From: Paenibacillus rhizovicinus
GTDB taxonomy: Bacteria > Bacillota > Bacilli > Paenibacillales > Paenibacillaceae
Direction: 5' to 3'
DNA: 64,000 bases
Assembly (NCBI RefSeq): GCF_010365285.1
Contig: NZ_CP048286.1
Coordinates: 3,917,501-3,981,500, forward strand
Part shown: piece by piece, positions 52,033 through 61,001 of the stretch
Layout: every line of letters starts with the position of its first letter
Position numbering within the stretch: position 1 is the first letter of the stretch
Program-made: the position numbers and the translations under genes
Notes under the pieces: model-generated
The model's input: only the letters and a program-made list of their open reading frames with translations
What the model was told of the DNA's origin: nothing
Databases searched by the model: none

Positions 52033-53346
52033 ATGCAGCGCCATCGAAGAACAGCATCAATTCTATCATTCATTGCCATGGGTCTTGGGCAATTGTACAA
52101 CCGCCAATTCGTGAAGGGCATCTTGCTGCTTTGCGTGGAAATTATGGGCGGCTACTATTTCGTGTCGAAGCTTCCGCATGCGATTTGGGGCTTGGTTACG
52201 CTCGGCGACGTGCCGACGCATCTCGTGAAAGTCGGCAAGCGATACAAGAACGTCGTTGGCGACCATTCGGTCAATCTGCTGATCGGCGGACTTGTCATCC
52301 TGATTTTGTTCAGCTTGTTCATTATTATCTATGTCATGAACGTCAGGGATGCGTACCGAACAGGCAAGCAGCGGGACGAAGGCATCAAGCCTTCATCGTT
52401 CAGGACATCCATGAGCTACGTAGCGGACAAGAGATTCCCGCAGCTGCTGCTTACGCTGCCGGCGATTTCCGTCTTGTTCCTTACGATCATGCCGATTATG
52501 ATGGCGATTCTGCTCGCCTTCACGAACTATTCCGCGCCGGAGCATATTCCGCCGGCCAAGCTTGTCGATTGGGTCGGATTTCAGACGTTTATCGATTTGC
52601 TCTCGCTTAAAACGTGGAGCCATACGTTCTACGGCGTCCTTATTTGGACTGTCATTTGGGCGGTTATCGCGACGGTCACCACGTATTTCGGCGGCCTGCT
52701 CGTCGCGCTGCTGATCGATCAGAAGGGCATTCGCTTCAAAGGACTGTGGCGCTCGCTCTTCATTATTCCTTACGCGATCCCGCAGCTGATCTCGCTGCTC
52801 GTCATGCGTAACTTGTTCAACGGTCAGTTCGGTCCGATCAACCAATACCTCAGCTACTTCGGTCTTGGCAAGGTGCCGTGGCTGACGGATCCGACTTGGG
52901 CGAAGGTAACGGTCATCCTCGTCAACATGTGGGTCGGTATTCCGGTCTCCATGGTGCTCATTCTCGGGGTGCTTACGGCCATTCCGAAGGATATGTACGA
53001 AGCCGCGGAGGTGGACGGCGCGACGCCGTTCCAGAAGCTGCGCGTGATTACGCTCCCGTTCGTGTTCTTCGCGACTACGCCGATTCTGATCACGCAGTTC
53101 GCGGGCAACATCAACAACTTCAACGTCATCTTCCTGCTGACCAACGGCGAACCGGTCAACGGAAATTATCAGTACGCGGGCAGCACGGATTTGCTCGTCA
53201 CCTGGCTGTACAAGCTGACGCTGAACAACAACAAATACAACTTTGCATCGGCGATCGGCATTATTATTTTCGTGCTCGTGGCTTCGCTCTCGATCTGGGG
53301 CTACCGTAGTTCGCGTTCGTTCAAAGAGGAGGATATGATCCAATGA
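52033..53346 (+). CDS. Maltodextrin ABC permease (MalF/MdxF type)
   Basis: 437 residues. Extra N-terminal hydrophobic helices and a cytoplasmic-periplasmic domain precede the core six helices, as in MalF. The EAA loop is YEAAEVDGATPFQKLRVITLPF, and GNINNFNVIFLLTNGEPVNG is conserved near the end. The ATG follows AAAGGAG by 11 bp. Overlaps malG by 4 bp. Confidence 0.93.
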   Translation: MQRHRRTASILSFIAMGLGQLYNRQFVKGILLLCVEIMGGYYFVSKLPHAIWGLVTLGDVPTHLVKVGKRYKNVVGDHSVNLLIGGLVILILFSLFIIIYVMNVRDAYRTGKQRDEGIKPSSFRTSMSYVADKRFPQLLLTLPAISVLFLTIMPIMMAILLAFTNYSAPEHIPPAKLVDWVGFQTFIDLLSLKTWSHTFYGVLIWTVIWAVIATVTTYFGGLLVALLIDQKGIRFKGLWRSLFIIPYAIPQLISLLVMRNLFNGQFGPINQYLSYFGLGKVPWLTDPTWAKVTVILVNMWVGIPVSMVLILGVLTAIPKDMYEAAEVDGATPFQKLRVITLPFVFFATTPILITQFAGNINNFNVIFLLTNGEPVNGNYQYAGSTDLLVTWLYKLTLNNNKYNFASAIGIIIFVLVASLSIWGYRSSRSFKEEDMIQ

Positions 53347-54182
53347 GCATGAAATCGAAGAATGTTTTCCGGCTCTCCGTGTCCTATGTCATTCTGATTA
53401 TCCTGGCTATCGCGGCCGTCTATCCGGCGGTTTGGGTACTGTTCTCGGCGCTTCGCCCGGGCAGCTCGCTCTTCAGCAAGTCGTTCTTCCCGTCTCATCC
53501 GACGTTCACGCATTTCAAAGAACTGTTCACCTCGCCGAGCTTTCAGTTCGGCCGCTGGTACTGGAATACGCTGAAGATCGCGACGATGTCGATGATTCTG
53601 TCGACGTTGCTGACGACGCTCAGCATGTACGCCTTGTCGCGCTTCCGCTTCCAAGGCCGCAAAACGATCCTGACGACCATGCTCGTGCTGGGCATGTTCC
53701 CTGGCTTCATGAGCATGGTGGCTATCTACATTCTGCTGCTGCAGCTCGACCTTCTGGATACGCATACGGCGCTCGTCCTTGTGTATTCGTCCGGCTCGGT
53801 GCTGAGCGGTTTCATTGTCAAAGGCTTCTACGATACGATCCCGCGGAGTCTTGACGAAGCGGCGCGCATCGACGGCGCGAACCACCTGACGATCTTCTGG
53901 CGCATCATGCTGCCGTTGTCGCGTCCAATGCTGACGTATATCGGCCTTACGACGTTTACGGGCGCTTGGGTCGACTTCATCTTCGCGCGGCTTGTCCTGC
54001 GGACGAAGGAGAAATGGACGCTCGCGGTCGGCATGTGGGATATGGTGGCGAATTTCCAGAACAGTAACTTCACCTTATTCGCGGCAGGTGCCGTGCTGAT
54101 CGCGATTCCGATCATGATTCTGTTCGCGTTCCTGCAGAAGTTCCTTGTCCAAGGCTTGACGGCGGGGGCTTCCAAAGGATGA
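53343..54182 (+). CDS. Maltodextrin ABC permease (MalG/MdxG type)
   Basis: 279 residues with six helices. VYPAVWVLFSALRPGSSLFSKSFFP and the EAA loop DEAARIDGANHLTIFWRIMLPLSRP match MalG. It overlaps both neighbours by ATGA-type junctions, so malF-malG-amylase are translationally coupled. No ATPase gene follows; a shared MsmX-like ATPase is expected. Confidence 0.93.
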   Translation: MSMKSKNVFRLSVSYVILIILAIAAVYPAVWVLFSALRPGSSLFSKSFFPSHPTFTHFKELFTSPSFQFGRWYWNTLKIATMSMILSTLLTTLSMYALSRFRFQGRKTILTTMLVLGMFPGFMSMVAIYILLLQLDLLDTHTALVLVYSSGSVLSGFIVKGFYDTIPRSLDEAARIDGANHLTIFWRIMLPLSRPMLTYIGLTTFTGAWVDFIFARLVLRTKEKWTLAVGMWDMVANFQNSNFTLFAAGAVLIAIPIMILFAFLQKFLVQGLTAGASKG

Positions 54183-55825
54183 TCAAACCGGCGCTGGGCA
54201 AGACATTCCTTGCGCGCGGTGCCGGTTTGGCGGCTGCGGCCGCGCTGCTTCTCGGAACGATGGGCTGCTTCTCCGCGGGCAAGCACGTGGAGGAGCAGAT
54301 CGCGGCGGGCAGCACCGAGAAGAAGGCCGCCCCGGCCGTTCAGATCGATGAGCAGCCGGGTACCGTGTATTACGAGATTTTCGTACGCTCGTTCTATGAT
54401 TCCAACGGTGACGGCATTGGCGACTTGAACGGCGTGACGGCGAAGCTGGATTACTTGAAGGATTTAGGCATCGGCGGGATCTGGCTGATGCCTATTCAGC
54501 CATCGCCGAGCTATCACGGTTATGACGTAACGGACTATTACGGCGTCAATAAGGATTACGGCACGCTGGCGGATATGAAGCGGCTGACGAGCGAGGCGCA
54601 TAAGCGCGGCATCAAGGTGATCATGGACCTCGTCGTGAACCATACGAGCAGCGAGCATCCGTGGTTCAAGGCGGCGCTGGCCGATCCGAAGAGTCCCTAC
54701 CGCAACTGGTACCATATCGAGTCGAAGGATGCCCAGGTGAAGGCCGACGGCGCCGTTGGCGGCGATCCTTGGCATCCTTACGGCAACGAGAAATATTTGG
54801 GCGTCTTCTCGGAAGGCATGCCGGACTTGAACTTGGATGAGCCGGCCGTTCGTCGCGAGATGATCAAAGTCGGCAACTACTGGCTGGAGAAGGGCATCGA
54901 CGGCTTCCGAATGGATGCGGCGAAGCATGTCTACGGCGATTTCGCTTCGACGATCAACTCCGATGCGGTGAAGGCGAAGAACCAGCAGTGGTGGCAGGCG
55001 TTCCGCGCGGGCATCTCCGAGACGAAGAAGGATGCCTATATCGTCGGCGAGGTATGGGACTCCCCGGTCATCATTGCGCCATATCTGGACAAGGCGTTCG
55101 ACTCGGCCTTCAATTTCGACACGGCGAAGAAGCTGCTCTCCGGCGCTGATCAAGAGCGAAACCCGGATGTCGCCTATACGCTGCAGCGCATTTACGAGAT
55201 GTACGGCAAGTCGTCGGGCGGTACGTTCCTCGATGCTCCTTTCCTGAGCAATCACGATCAGAATCGGACGATGAGCGCGCTGGGCGGCAATGTCGATCAT
55301 GCCAAGATGGCAGCGGCGCTGCTGTTGACCTTGCCGGGCAATCCATTCATCTATTACGGCGAGGAGCTTGGCATGAAAGGCATGAAGCCGGACGAGGCGA
55401 TCCGCGAGCCGCTGCCATGGTTCAAATCGGAAGGCGGACAAGGCGGCCAGACGACCTGGGAGGCTGCCCGTTACAATGCGGCGCCGGATCGCGTATCGGT
55501 GGAAGCGGAGGCGGCGGATCCGAATTCGCTGCTTGCCCATTATAAGAAGCTGATCGCCTGGCGCAACCAGCTGCCCGTGCTGCGAGATGGCGCAATCGCG
55601 GATTATGCGCAGGATAATCCGGCGGTCGCGGCCTATTTCCGGGTTACCAAATCCGAACGCATGCTGGTCGTCCATAACCTGTCCGGCCAAGCGCAGACGG
55701 CGGATCTGACTGGCGGCTTCGAAGCCGGGCATGAAACGTCGATCGTCCGTACCAGCAAAGAAGGCTCCAAGTTGGAGGACGGAAAGCTGGAGCTGCCGCC
55801 GTACAGCACAGTGCTCGTGCAATAA
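54179..55825 (+). CDS. Surface lipoprotein alpha-amylase (GH13)
   Basis: 548 residues. A signal peptide with lipobox GTMGC places Cys30 at the membrane surface. The GH13 barrel shows region II DGFRMDAAKH (nucleophile D246, R244), the acid/base E291 in IVGEVWDSP, and D360 in FLSNHDQNR; VMDLVVNHTS is region I. It hydrolyses starch or maltodextrin outside the cell and hands products to the MalE-like protein. Its start overlaps the malG stop by ATGA, so amylase and transporter are made together. Confidence 0.93.
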   Translation: MIKPALGKTFLARGAGLAAAAALLLGTMGCFSAGKHVEEQIAAGSTEKKAAPAVQIDEQPGTVYYEIFVRSFYDSNGDGIGDLNGVTAKLDYLKDLGIGGIWLMPIQPSPSYHGYDVTDYYGVNKDYGTLADMKRLTSEAHKRGIKVIMDLVVNHTSSEHPWFKAALADPKSPYRNWYHIESKDAQVKADGAVGGDPWHPYGNEKYLGVFSEGMPDLNLDEPAVRREMIKVGNYWLEKGIDGFRMDAAKHVYGDFASTINSDAVKAKNQQWWQAFRAGISETKKDAYIVGEVWDSPVIIAPYLDKAFDSAFNFDTAKKLLSGADQERNPDVAYTLQRIYEMYGKSSGGTFLDAPFLSNHDQNRTMSALGGNVDHAKMAAALLLTLPGNPFIYYGEELGMKGMKPDEAIREPLPWFKSEGGQGGQTTWEAARYNAAPDRVSVEAEAADPNSLLAHYKKLIAWRNQLPVLRDGAIADYAQDNPAVAAYFRVTKSERMLVVHNLSGQAQTADLTGGFEAGHETSIVRTSKEGSKLEDGKLELPPYSTVLVQ

Positions 55826-55839
55826 CGCATTATGGAAAG

Positions 55840-55887
55840 CCGTTTCCGCTAGACGCATCGCGCGTTGTTGGCGGGGACGGTTTTTTT
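55840..55887 (+). terminator. Terminator of the maltodextrin operon
   Basis: CCGTTTCCGC pairs with GCGGGGACGG, followed by seven T residues, shortly after the amylase stop. Confidence 0.8.
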
Positions 55888-55993
55888 GTCGCGCGGCGGA
55901 TGGCTGATGCGGGGACGGCTTGTTTTTGCTATTGAAGGGAAGCCTAACGTATACTGTTCGGAGTCATGTTAAAGCGAATCAAGGAGGTACGCT

Positions 55994-56764
55994 ATGCCGA
56001 TCATCGACGAGAACATCGTCTCCATGCTGGACCGGAATATCGAGACGATTAAAGGAAAGAACGGCACCATCATATTAGTGGGACCCATTAACCTGCCTGT
56101 CAATTTGGACGGAGAGACGGCCAAATTCCAGTGGTATTGCTGGCTCCCTTGCAGCGATCTGGTGCACAAGGAAGGAGGCTGCAAGGAGAAGGAACGGACG
56201 GAGTTTCTGATCGAGCAGCTGTCGGCGTCCAATCTGGCGGAGAAGCAGCAGTCGAGCGTGCTGGTGTACGGCGATTTCGCGAATGCCGAGGATGCGCTGA
56301 TCCGGATGCACAGCATCTGCCATACGGGCGATATTTTCGGCAGCAAACGGTGCGACTGCGGCTACCAATTGCATCAATCGATGAAAATGATCGTGTCGCA
56401 CGGGACGGGCGCGCTCTTCTATCTGGCCAATCATGAGGGGCGCGGCATCGGGCTCTTCAGCAAAGCGATGGCCTACCTGCTGCAGGAGCGGGGCTACGAT
56501 ACGGTGGAAGCGAATCTGGAGCTCGGCTTCAAGGACGATACGCGCAGCTATGACGATACGCTTGTCGTACTGAAGCATCTGCGCAGCAACCCGGTCACGT
56601 TGATTACGAATAATCCGAGGAAGCTGGAGGCGCTGAAGGCGTCCGGCATGAACGTCGACGGCCGCGTGCCGCTGTGGGGCGATATTTCGGAGTTTAACCG
56701 CAAGTATCTGGAGACGAAAGTGAACCGTTCGGGGCATTTTGACGAGGAGATGAAGATTCCGTAA
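55994..56764 (+). CDS. GTP cyclohydrolase II-like protein (RibA domain)
   Basis: 256 residues. An N-terminal ~85-residue extension precedes the RibA core, with zinc ligands in HSICHTGDIFGSKRCDCGYQL, substrate segment HEGRGIGLFSKAMAY, and YDTVEANLELGF plus LITNNPRK. These are the GTP cyclohydrolase II signatures, giving the first riboflavin intermediate from GTP. No DHBP synthase domain and no other rib genes are nearby, so it may be a second copy or serve a different deazaflavin-like or flavin-related product. AAGGAGG precedes the ATG. Confidence 0.85.
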   Translation: MPIIDENIVSMLDRNIETIKGKNGTIILVGPINLPVNLDGETAKFQWYCWLPCSDLVHKEGGCKEKERTEFLIEQLSASNLAEKQQSSVLVYGDFANAEDALIRMHSICHTGDIFGSKRCDCGYQLHQSMKMIVSHGTGALFYLANHEGRGIGLFSKAMAYLLQERGYDTVEANLELGFKDDTRSYDDTLVVLKHLRSNPVTLITNNPRKLEALKASGMNVDGRVPLWGDISEFNRKYLETKVNRSGHFDEEMKIP

Positions 56765-56810
56765 AAGGGGTCGCGGGGCAGTGGATGGCAGGTGTCATAA
56801 AAACAGACAA

Positions 56811-56842
56811 AAAAGAAGCCGGGGCAGTGCCTCGGCTTCTTT
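56811..56842. terminator. Bidirectional terminator between ribA-like and cyclomaltodextrinase genes
   Basis: AAAGAAGCCGGGG pairs with CCTCGGCTTCTTT (one G-U) around CAGTG, with A and T tracts on the two sides. Confidence 0.9.
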
Positions 56843-56894
56843 AATTATATTCACATGATAGGCGTGACTAGGGGGACGATTCGTCTAGCCGATT

Positions 56895-58640
56895 CTAGCC
56901 AAGATGCTTGTAGACGACGAATTGGCCGGCTTCCAGCTTGATCGTGAGGGACTTGTCCTTCGCCTTGGCCGTCTCGCCGGTGAACGCGTCCTGCCACATG
57001 CCGCCTGCTGCGTGAACCGTCAGCTTGCGGCTTGTGTCGCCCGCGTTCATGGCAATGATGAACCGCTCGTCTCCGCTGCGCCGCTCATAAGCGATAGCCG
57101 CATCTTTCGCTTCCGCGTGAAGGAATGCGAAGTCCATGGAACGCAGCGCGGCGTGCTCTTTGCGCAGGGCGATGAGCTTGCGGTAGAAATGGAGCAGCCC
57201 GCCGTTCTGCCGGGATTCGTCCCATACCATGCACTGCCTGCAGTCCGGGTCGCCTCCGCCGGACATGCCGACCTCGTCGCCGTAGTAGATGCAAGGCGTG
57301 CCCGGGTAAGTGAACTGGAACAGCGCGGCAAGCTTCATGCGGCGCTCGTCGTCGCCTGCGAGCGTCAGCAGACGCGGCGTATCGTGGCTGTCCAGCAGGT
57401 TGAAGGCAGCCTCCGACACCTGCTGCGGATAGTTCGCCAGCTGGGTGCCGATGGCGTTGGCGAAGCCGCGGCCGTCCAGCTTGCCGTAAGCGGCGTAGTC
57501 CAGAACGGCGTTCGTGAACGGATAGTTCATGACGGCGTCGAATTGATCGCCCTGCAGCCAGGTCATGGAGTCATGCCAAATCTCGCCCAGAATGTAAGCG
57601 TCGGGATTGACGTCCTTGACCGTATTGCGGAACTCGCGCCAGAACGCATGATCCACTTCGTTGGCGACGTCCAGCCGCCAGCCGTCGATGCCGATTTCCT
57701 CGACCCAGTAACGCGCCACGTTCAGCAGGTACTTCTTCACGTCGGGGTTCTCGGTATTCAGCTTCGGCATGATCGGTTCGAACGCGAACGTGTCGTACGT
57801 CGGGATGCCGTCTTCGACGCGAAGCGGCCAGTCGCGAACATGGAACCAGCCGGCGTAGCTGGAGTCGGCGCCTTTCTCTTGTGCGTCCAGGAAAGGACCG
57901 AATGTCGCGCCCGCGTGGTTGAACACGGCGTCGAGCAGCACTTTAATGCCCCGCTTGTGACAGAGGTCGACGAGGCTTTTCAACAGCTCGTTGGACCCGA
58001 ACTGCGGGTCGACCTTCATATAGTCGCGCGTATCGTACTTGTGATTCGTCGTCGCTTCGAATACGGGAGTGAAGTAGATCGCGTTAATGCCCAGCTCCTG
58101 CAAATAATCCAGGTGATCGATGACGCCCTTCAGATCGCCGCCGAAGAAATTGCTCGGCGTCGGCTTCGCGCCCCAAGGTTCGATCCGTTCGGGATCCAGC
58201 GAAGGGTCGCCGTTCGCGAACCGCTCCGGGAAAATCTGATAGAACACCGCATCCTTCACCCATGCCGGCGGCTGGAAGACGTCGACCGGATTAATGAACG
58301 GGTAGTCGAAGAACGTCAAGCAGTCGTCCGGCAGCTGTTCGACGAAGCCGCTTTCCGTCAAGTACAGCTTGGATTTGCCCTGCTTGAAGCCGAATGCGTA
58401 GCGCAGGCGCCTGAACGGCGGCTCGGCCTCGGTCTCCCAATAGTCGAACAGCGCATCGGAAGCGAAGATCCGCATTTTCACCTTGTGCTTCGTGCGGTCC
58501 CAAGCGTATTTGTCCCCAACGATGGCCTGCACGGAATCCATGTCGCCGCGTTTGGTGCGCACCCGCAGATGAATCGTGGAGCGGTCGTAGGCGTAGGCCC
58601 AGTTTTGTTTCGGGCGGTGGTAAATGGCTTCGAGAAGCAT
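56895..58640 (-). CDS. Cyclomaltodextrinase/neopullulanase (GH13_20)
   Basis: 581 residues. The N-terminal ~120-residue N-domain (MLLEAIYHRP...) is the dimerisation module of GH13_20 enzymes. VKDAVFYQIFPERFANGD begins the barrel; catalytic residues are D324 in IDGWRLDVANE, E353 in YILGEIWHD and D420 in LLDSHDTPR. It has no signal peptide, so it degrades imported cyclodextrins or maltodextrins in the cytoplasm, complementing the adjacent maltodextrin importer and surface amylase. It is transcribed alone from the opposite strand. Confidence 0.94.
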   Translation of the reverse strand: MLLEAIYHRPKQNWAYAYDRSTIHLRVRTKRGDMDSVQAIVGDKYAWDRTKHKVKMRIFASDALFDYWETEAEPPFRRLRYAFGFKQGKSKLYLTESGFVEQLPDDCLTFFDYPFINPVDVFQPPAWVKDAVFYQIFPERFANGDPSLDPERIEPWGAKPTPSNFFGGDLKGVIDHLDYLQELGINAIYFTPVFEATTNHKYDTRDYMKVDPQFGSNELLKSLVDLCHKRGIKVLLDAVFNHAGATFGPFLDAQEKGADSSYAGWFHVRDWPLRVEDGIPTYDTFAFEPIMPKLNTENPDVKKYLLNVARYWVEEIGIDGWRLDVANEVDHAFWREFRNTVKDVNPDAYILGEIWHDSMTWLQGDQFDAVMNYPFTNAVLDYAAYGKLDGRGFANAIGTQLANYPQQVSEAAFNLLDSHDTPRLLTLAGDDERRMKLAALFQFTYPGTPCIYYGDEVGMSGGGDPDCRQCMVWDESRQNGGLLHFYRKLIALRKEHAALRSMDFAFLHAEAKDAAIAYERRSGDERFIIAMNAGDTSRKLTVHAAGGMWQDAFTGETAKAKDKSLTIKLEAGQFVVYKHLG

Positions 58641-58685
58641 GGTCGTTTCACTCTCCTGATGTTGAATATCCGGCGCATGCCATGC

Positions 58686-58729
58686 AAAAAAGGTACAGCC
58701 TCATCATAGAATGACGAGGTTGTACCTTT
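58686..58729 (-). terminator. Terminator-like hairpin in the cyclomaltodextrinase leader
   Basis: On the minus strand AAGGTACAACCTCGTCAT pairs with ATGATGAGGCTGTACC, then six T residues, 45 bp upstream of the start codon. There is no upstream minus-strand gene for it to terminate. A -10-like TATACT lies at 58759-58764, with a weak -35, so it could be an attenuator. The remaining 338-bp gap shows nothing else. Confidence 0.6.
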
Positions 58730-58978
58730 GAGGTAGCAGGGCCTTTGAATTGCTTTTAGTATACCACAGCAAGGAGGGGGTATGCATGTTGAGGTTTGGA
58801 ATTACGCATGTATGACAAGGAAATCCCTCAGATGACAGCTGGTTACTTGATCGTCATTTCAATAGGAAGGATCAGAAAACCAGTCACCTCATACTAAATC
58901 TGATACCTTATGTCCGCGCATCCGACACGATATGATAGTGGAAGAAAGGGCTTACATTGAAATTTGGAGGTAACGGCT

Positions 58979-59953
58979 ATGTTAACGGACGCAAAGGCGC
59001 AAGAGACCAAAGCGCTGAGGAAGCGGGATGCGCGCCAGGGTACGACGGCAGGACTGCTTCGCAAAATCGCCGCGCAGCGTTACTTGCAAGGCATGGCGAT
59101 ACTCGGAGCAGCATGGATGATAATATTCAACTACGTCCCGATGTACGGCGTCATCATCGCATTCAAGAATTATATGATCGCCAAGCCGATCTCGGAGGCG
59201 CCATGGGCAGGCCTCGAGCACTTCCGGGAATTCCTTCAGGACGATAACCTGTGGCTCATGATCAAGAACACGCTCGGCATCAGTTTCTTCAAGCTGCTAA
59301 TCGGCTTTCCGCTTCCGATCCTGTTCGCGCTGTTCCTGAACGAGCTGCGCTCGGTTCGGTTCAAGAAGGCGGTTCAGACGATCACCTACCTGCCGCATTT
59401 CCTGTCCTGGGTCGTTCTGGGCGGCATCGTGGCGACGTGGCTGGCGGATACCGGCATCGTCAACGACGTTCTGATGCGGCTGCATCTGATCGACGAGCCG
59501 ATCTTCTACTTGGCTGAGCCTGGCTATTTCTGGTCGATCGTGATCGGATCCGACATATGGAAGGAGCTGGGGTGGTCGGCTATCATTTATTTGGCGGCCA
59601 TCGCCGGCGTATCGCCCGAGCTGTACGAAGCGGCAACCATCGACGGCGCAAGCCGGTTTCAGAAGATGCGCTACGTCACGATGCCCGGCATCAAGGGAAC
59701 GGTATCGATCCTGCTCATCTTGGCGGTCAGCGGCATCTTCAACTCGAACTTCGACCAAATCTTCGTGCTGCACAATTCCTTGAACAACAGCGCAAGCAAC
59801 GTCGTGGACATCTATGTCTACCAGACCGGTATCGCATCGGCCAGATATTCGTACTCCGCCGCCATCGGGCTGATCAAGTCGATACTCGCTCTGCTGTTGC
59901 TGCTCGCGGCGAACTACACGACGAGAAAGCTGAACGATACGTCGCTCTTCTGA
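58979..59953 (+). CDS. Sugar ABC transporter permease, LplB type
   Basis: 324 residues with six helices and the EAA loop LYEAATIDGASRFQKMRYVTMPGI. Close in pattern to the permease at 41579. The ATG at 58979 follows TGGAGG. First gene of a binding-protein transporter operon followed by a YesM-like kinase gene. Confidence 0.93.
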   Translation: MLTDAKAQETKALRKRDARQGTTAGLLRKIAAQRYLQGMAILGAAWMIIFNYVPMYGVIIAFKNYMIAKPISEAPWAGLEHFREFLQDDNLWLMIKNTLGISFFKLLIGFPLPILFALFLNELRSVRFKKAVQTITYLPHFLSWVVLGGIVATWLADTGIVNDVLMRLHLIDEPIFYLAEPGYFWSIVIGSDIWKELGWSAIIYLAAIAGVSPELYEAATIDGASRFQKMRYVTMPGIKGTVSILLILAVSGIFNSNFDQIFVLHNSLNNSASNVVDIYVYQTGIASARYSYSAAIGLIKSILALLLLLAANYTTRKLNDTSLF

Positions 59954-60032
59954 CCGGGTCCGCCAGCCCGGAGACATGAATCGCAGCGGGCCGCAACGTT
60001 ACGAATCGCATGTATAAAAAGGAGGCATCAGC

Positions 60033-60911
60033 GTGTTCACACGAGACCGCCGGACATCCGGCGAAGCTGCGTTCGATCTGTTCAACGTCATCCTCATGAT
60101 TCTATTGTGCTTGTTCATGCTGTATCCCGTCTGGTACGTACTGGTCAACTCCTTAAACGACGGCAGCGATGCCTTGCGCGGCGGCATTTATTTCTGGCCG
60201 CGGATGTTCTCGCTGCAGAGCTACAGGGTCGTACTGGAGGATCAGAGCATTCTGCGCGCGCTCTGGATTACCGTTGCGAAGACGGTCGTCGGCACGCTGA
60301 CGCATGTGTTCTTCACGGCGATGGTGGCCTACGCCTACTCCCGCAAGGAGCTGATCGGGCGCCGAATCTATATGTACTTGGGCACGTTCACCTTGTTCTT
60401 CAGCGGCGGGCTGATTCCCTACTATCTACTCATCCGCGACCTGCATCTGCTCGACAGCTTTCTGGTCTACATCATTCCGGCACTGTTCAGCTTCTTCAAT
60501 CTGATCATCTTCCTCTCGTTCTTCAGGGAAATTCCCGAAGGGCTGGAGGAGGCCGCCAAGCTGGACGGCGCGAATGATCTGAAGATCTTCATCCGCATCA
60601 TTATTCCCGTCTCCATGCCGGTTATCGCGACGATCGCGCTCTTCACGGGCGTATCCCAATGGAACGATTATTTTACGGGGGTCATCTTCATCAACGATCC
60701 GAGCTTGCAGCCGGTCCAGACCTTCTTGTACCGCATCGTCTCCGAGAGCGGCAGCACGCAGCTGCAGTCCGGAAGCATCAACCGCACCGTGACCATGCAG
60801 TCGATCAAGCTGGCGACGATGGTCGTGACGACGCTGCCGATCGTCCTCGTATATCCTTTCCTGCAGAAGTATTTCGTCAAGGGCTTCATGATCGGCTCGA
60901 TCAAGGGCTGA
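60033..60911 (+). CDS. Sugar ABC transporter permease, YtcP/LplC type
   Basis: 292 residues with six helices and EAA loop EEAAKLDGANDLKIFIRIIIPVSMP. N-terminal VWYVLVNSLNDGSDALRGGIYFWPRMFSL is typical of YtcP. The GTG start follows AAGGAGG. Partner of the preceding subunit. Confidence 0.93.
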   Translation: MFTRDRRTSGEAAFDLFNVILMILLCLFMLYPVWYVLVNSLNDGSDALRGGIYFWPRMFSLQSYRVVLEDQSILRALWITVAKTVVGTLTHVFFTAMVAYAYSRKELIGRRIYMYLGTFTLFFSGGLIPYYLLIRDLHLLDSFLVYIIPALFSFFNLIIFLSFFREIPEGLEEAAKLDGANDLKIFIRIIIPVSMPVIATIALFTGVSQWNDYFTGVIFINDPSLQPVQTFLYRIVSESGSTQLQSGSINRTVTMQSIKLATMVVTTLPIVLVYPFLQKYFVKGFMIGSIKG

Positions 60912-61001
60912 GAAGCGGCATGAAGCCGGCTCGCCAGGCAAGGGCGGGCAGCACTGATCCTTATTTTCCAATCATAGAAACGAAGGGGCTGGAACCTAGA
61001 C

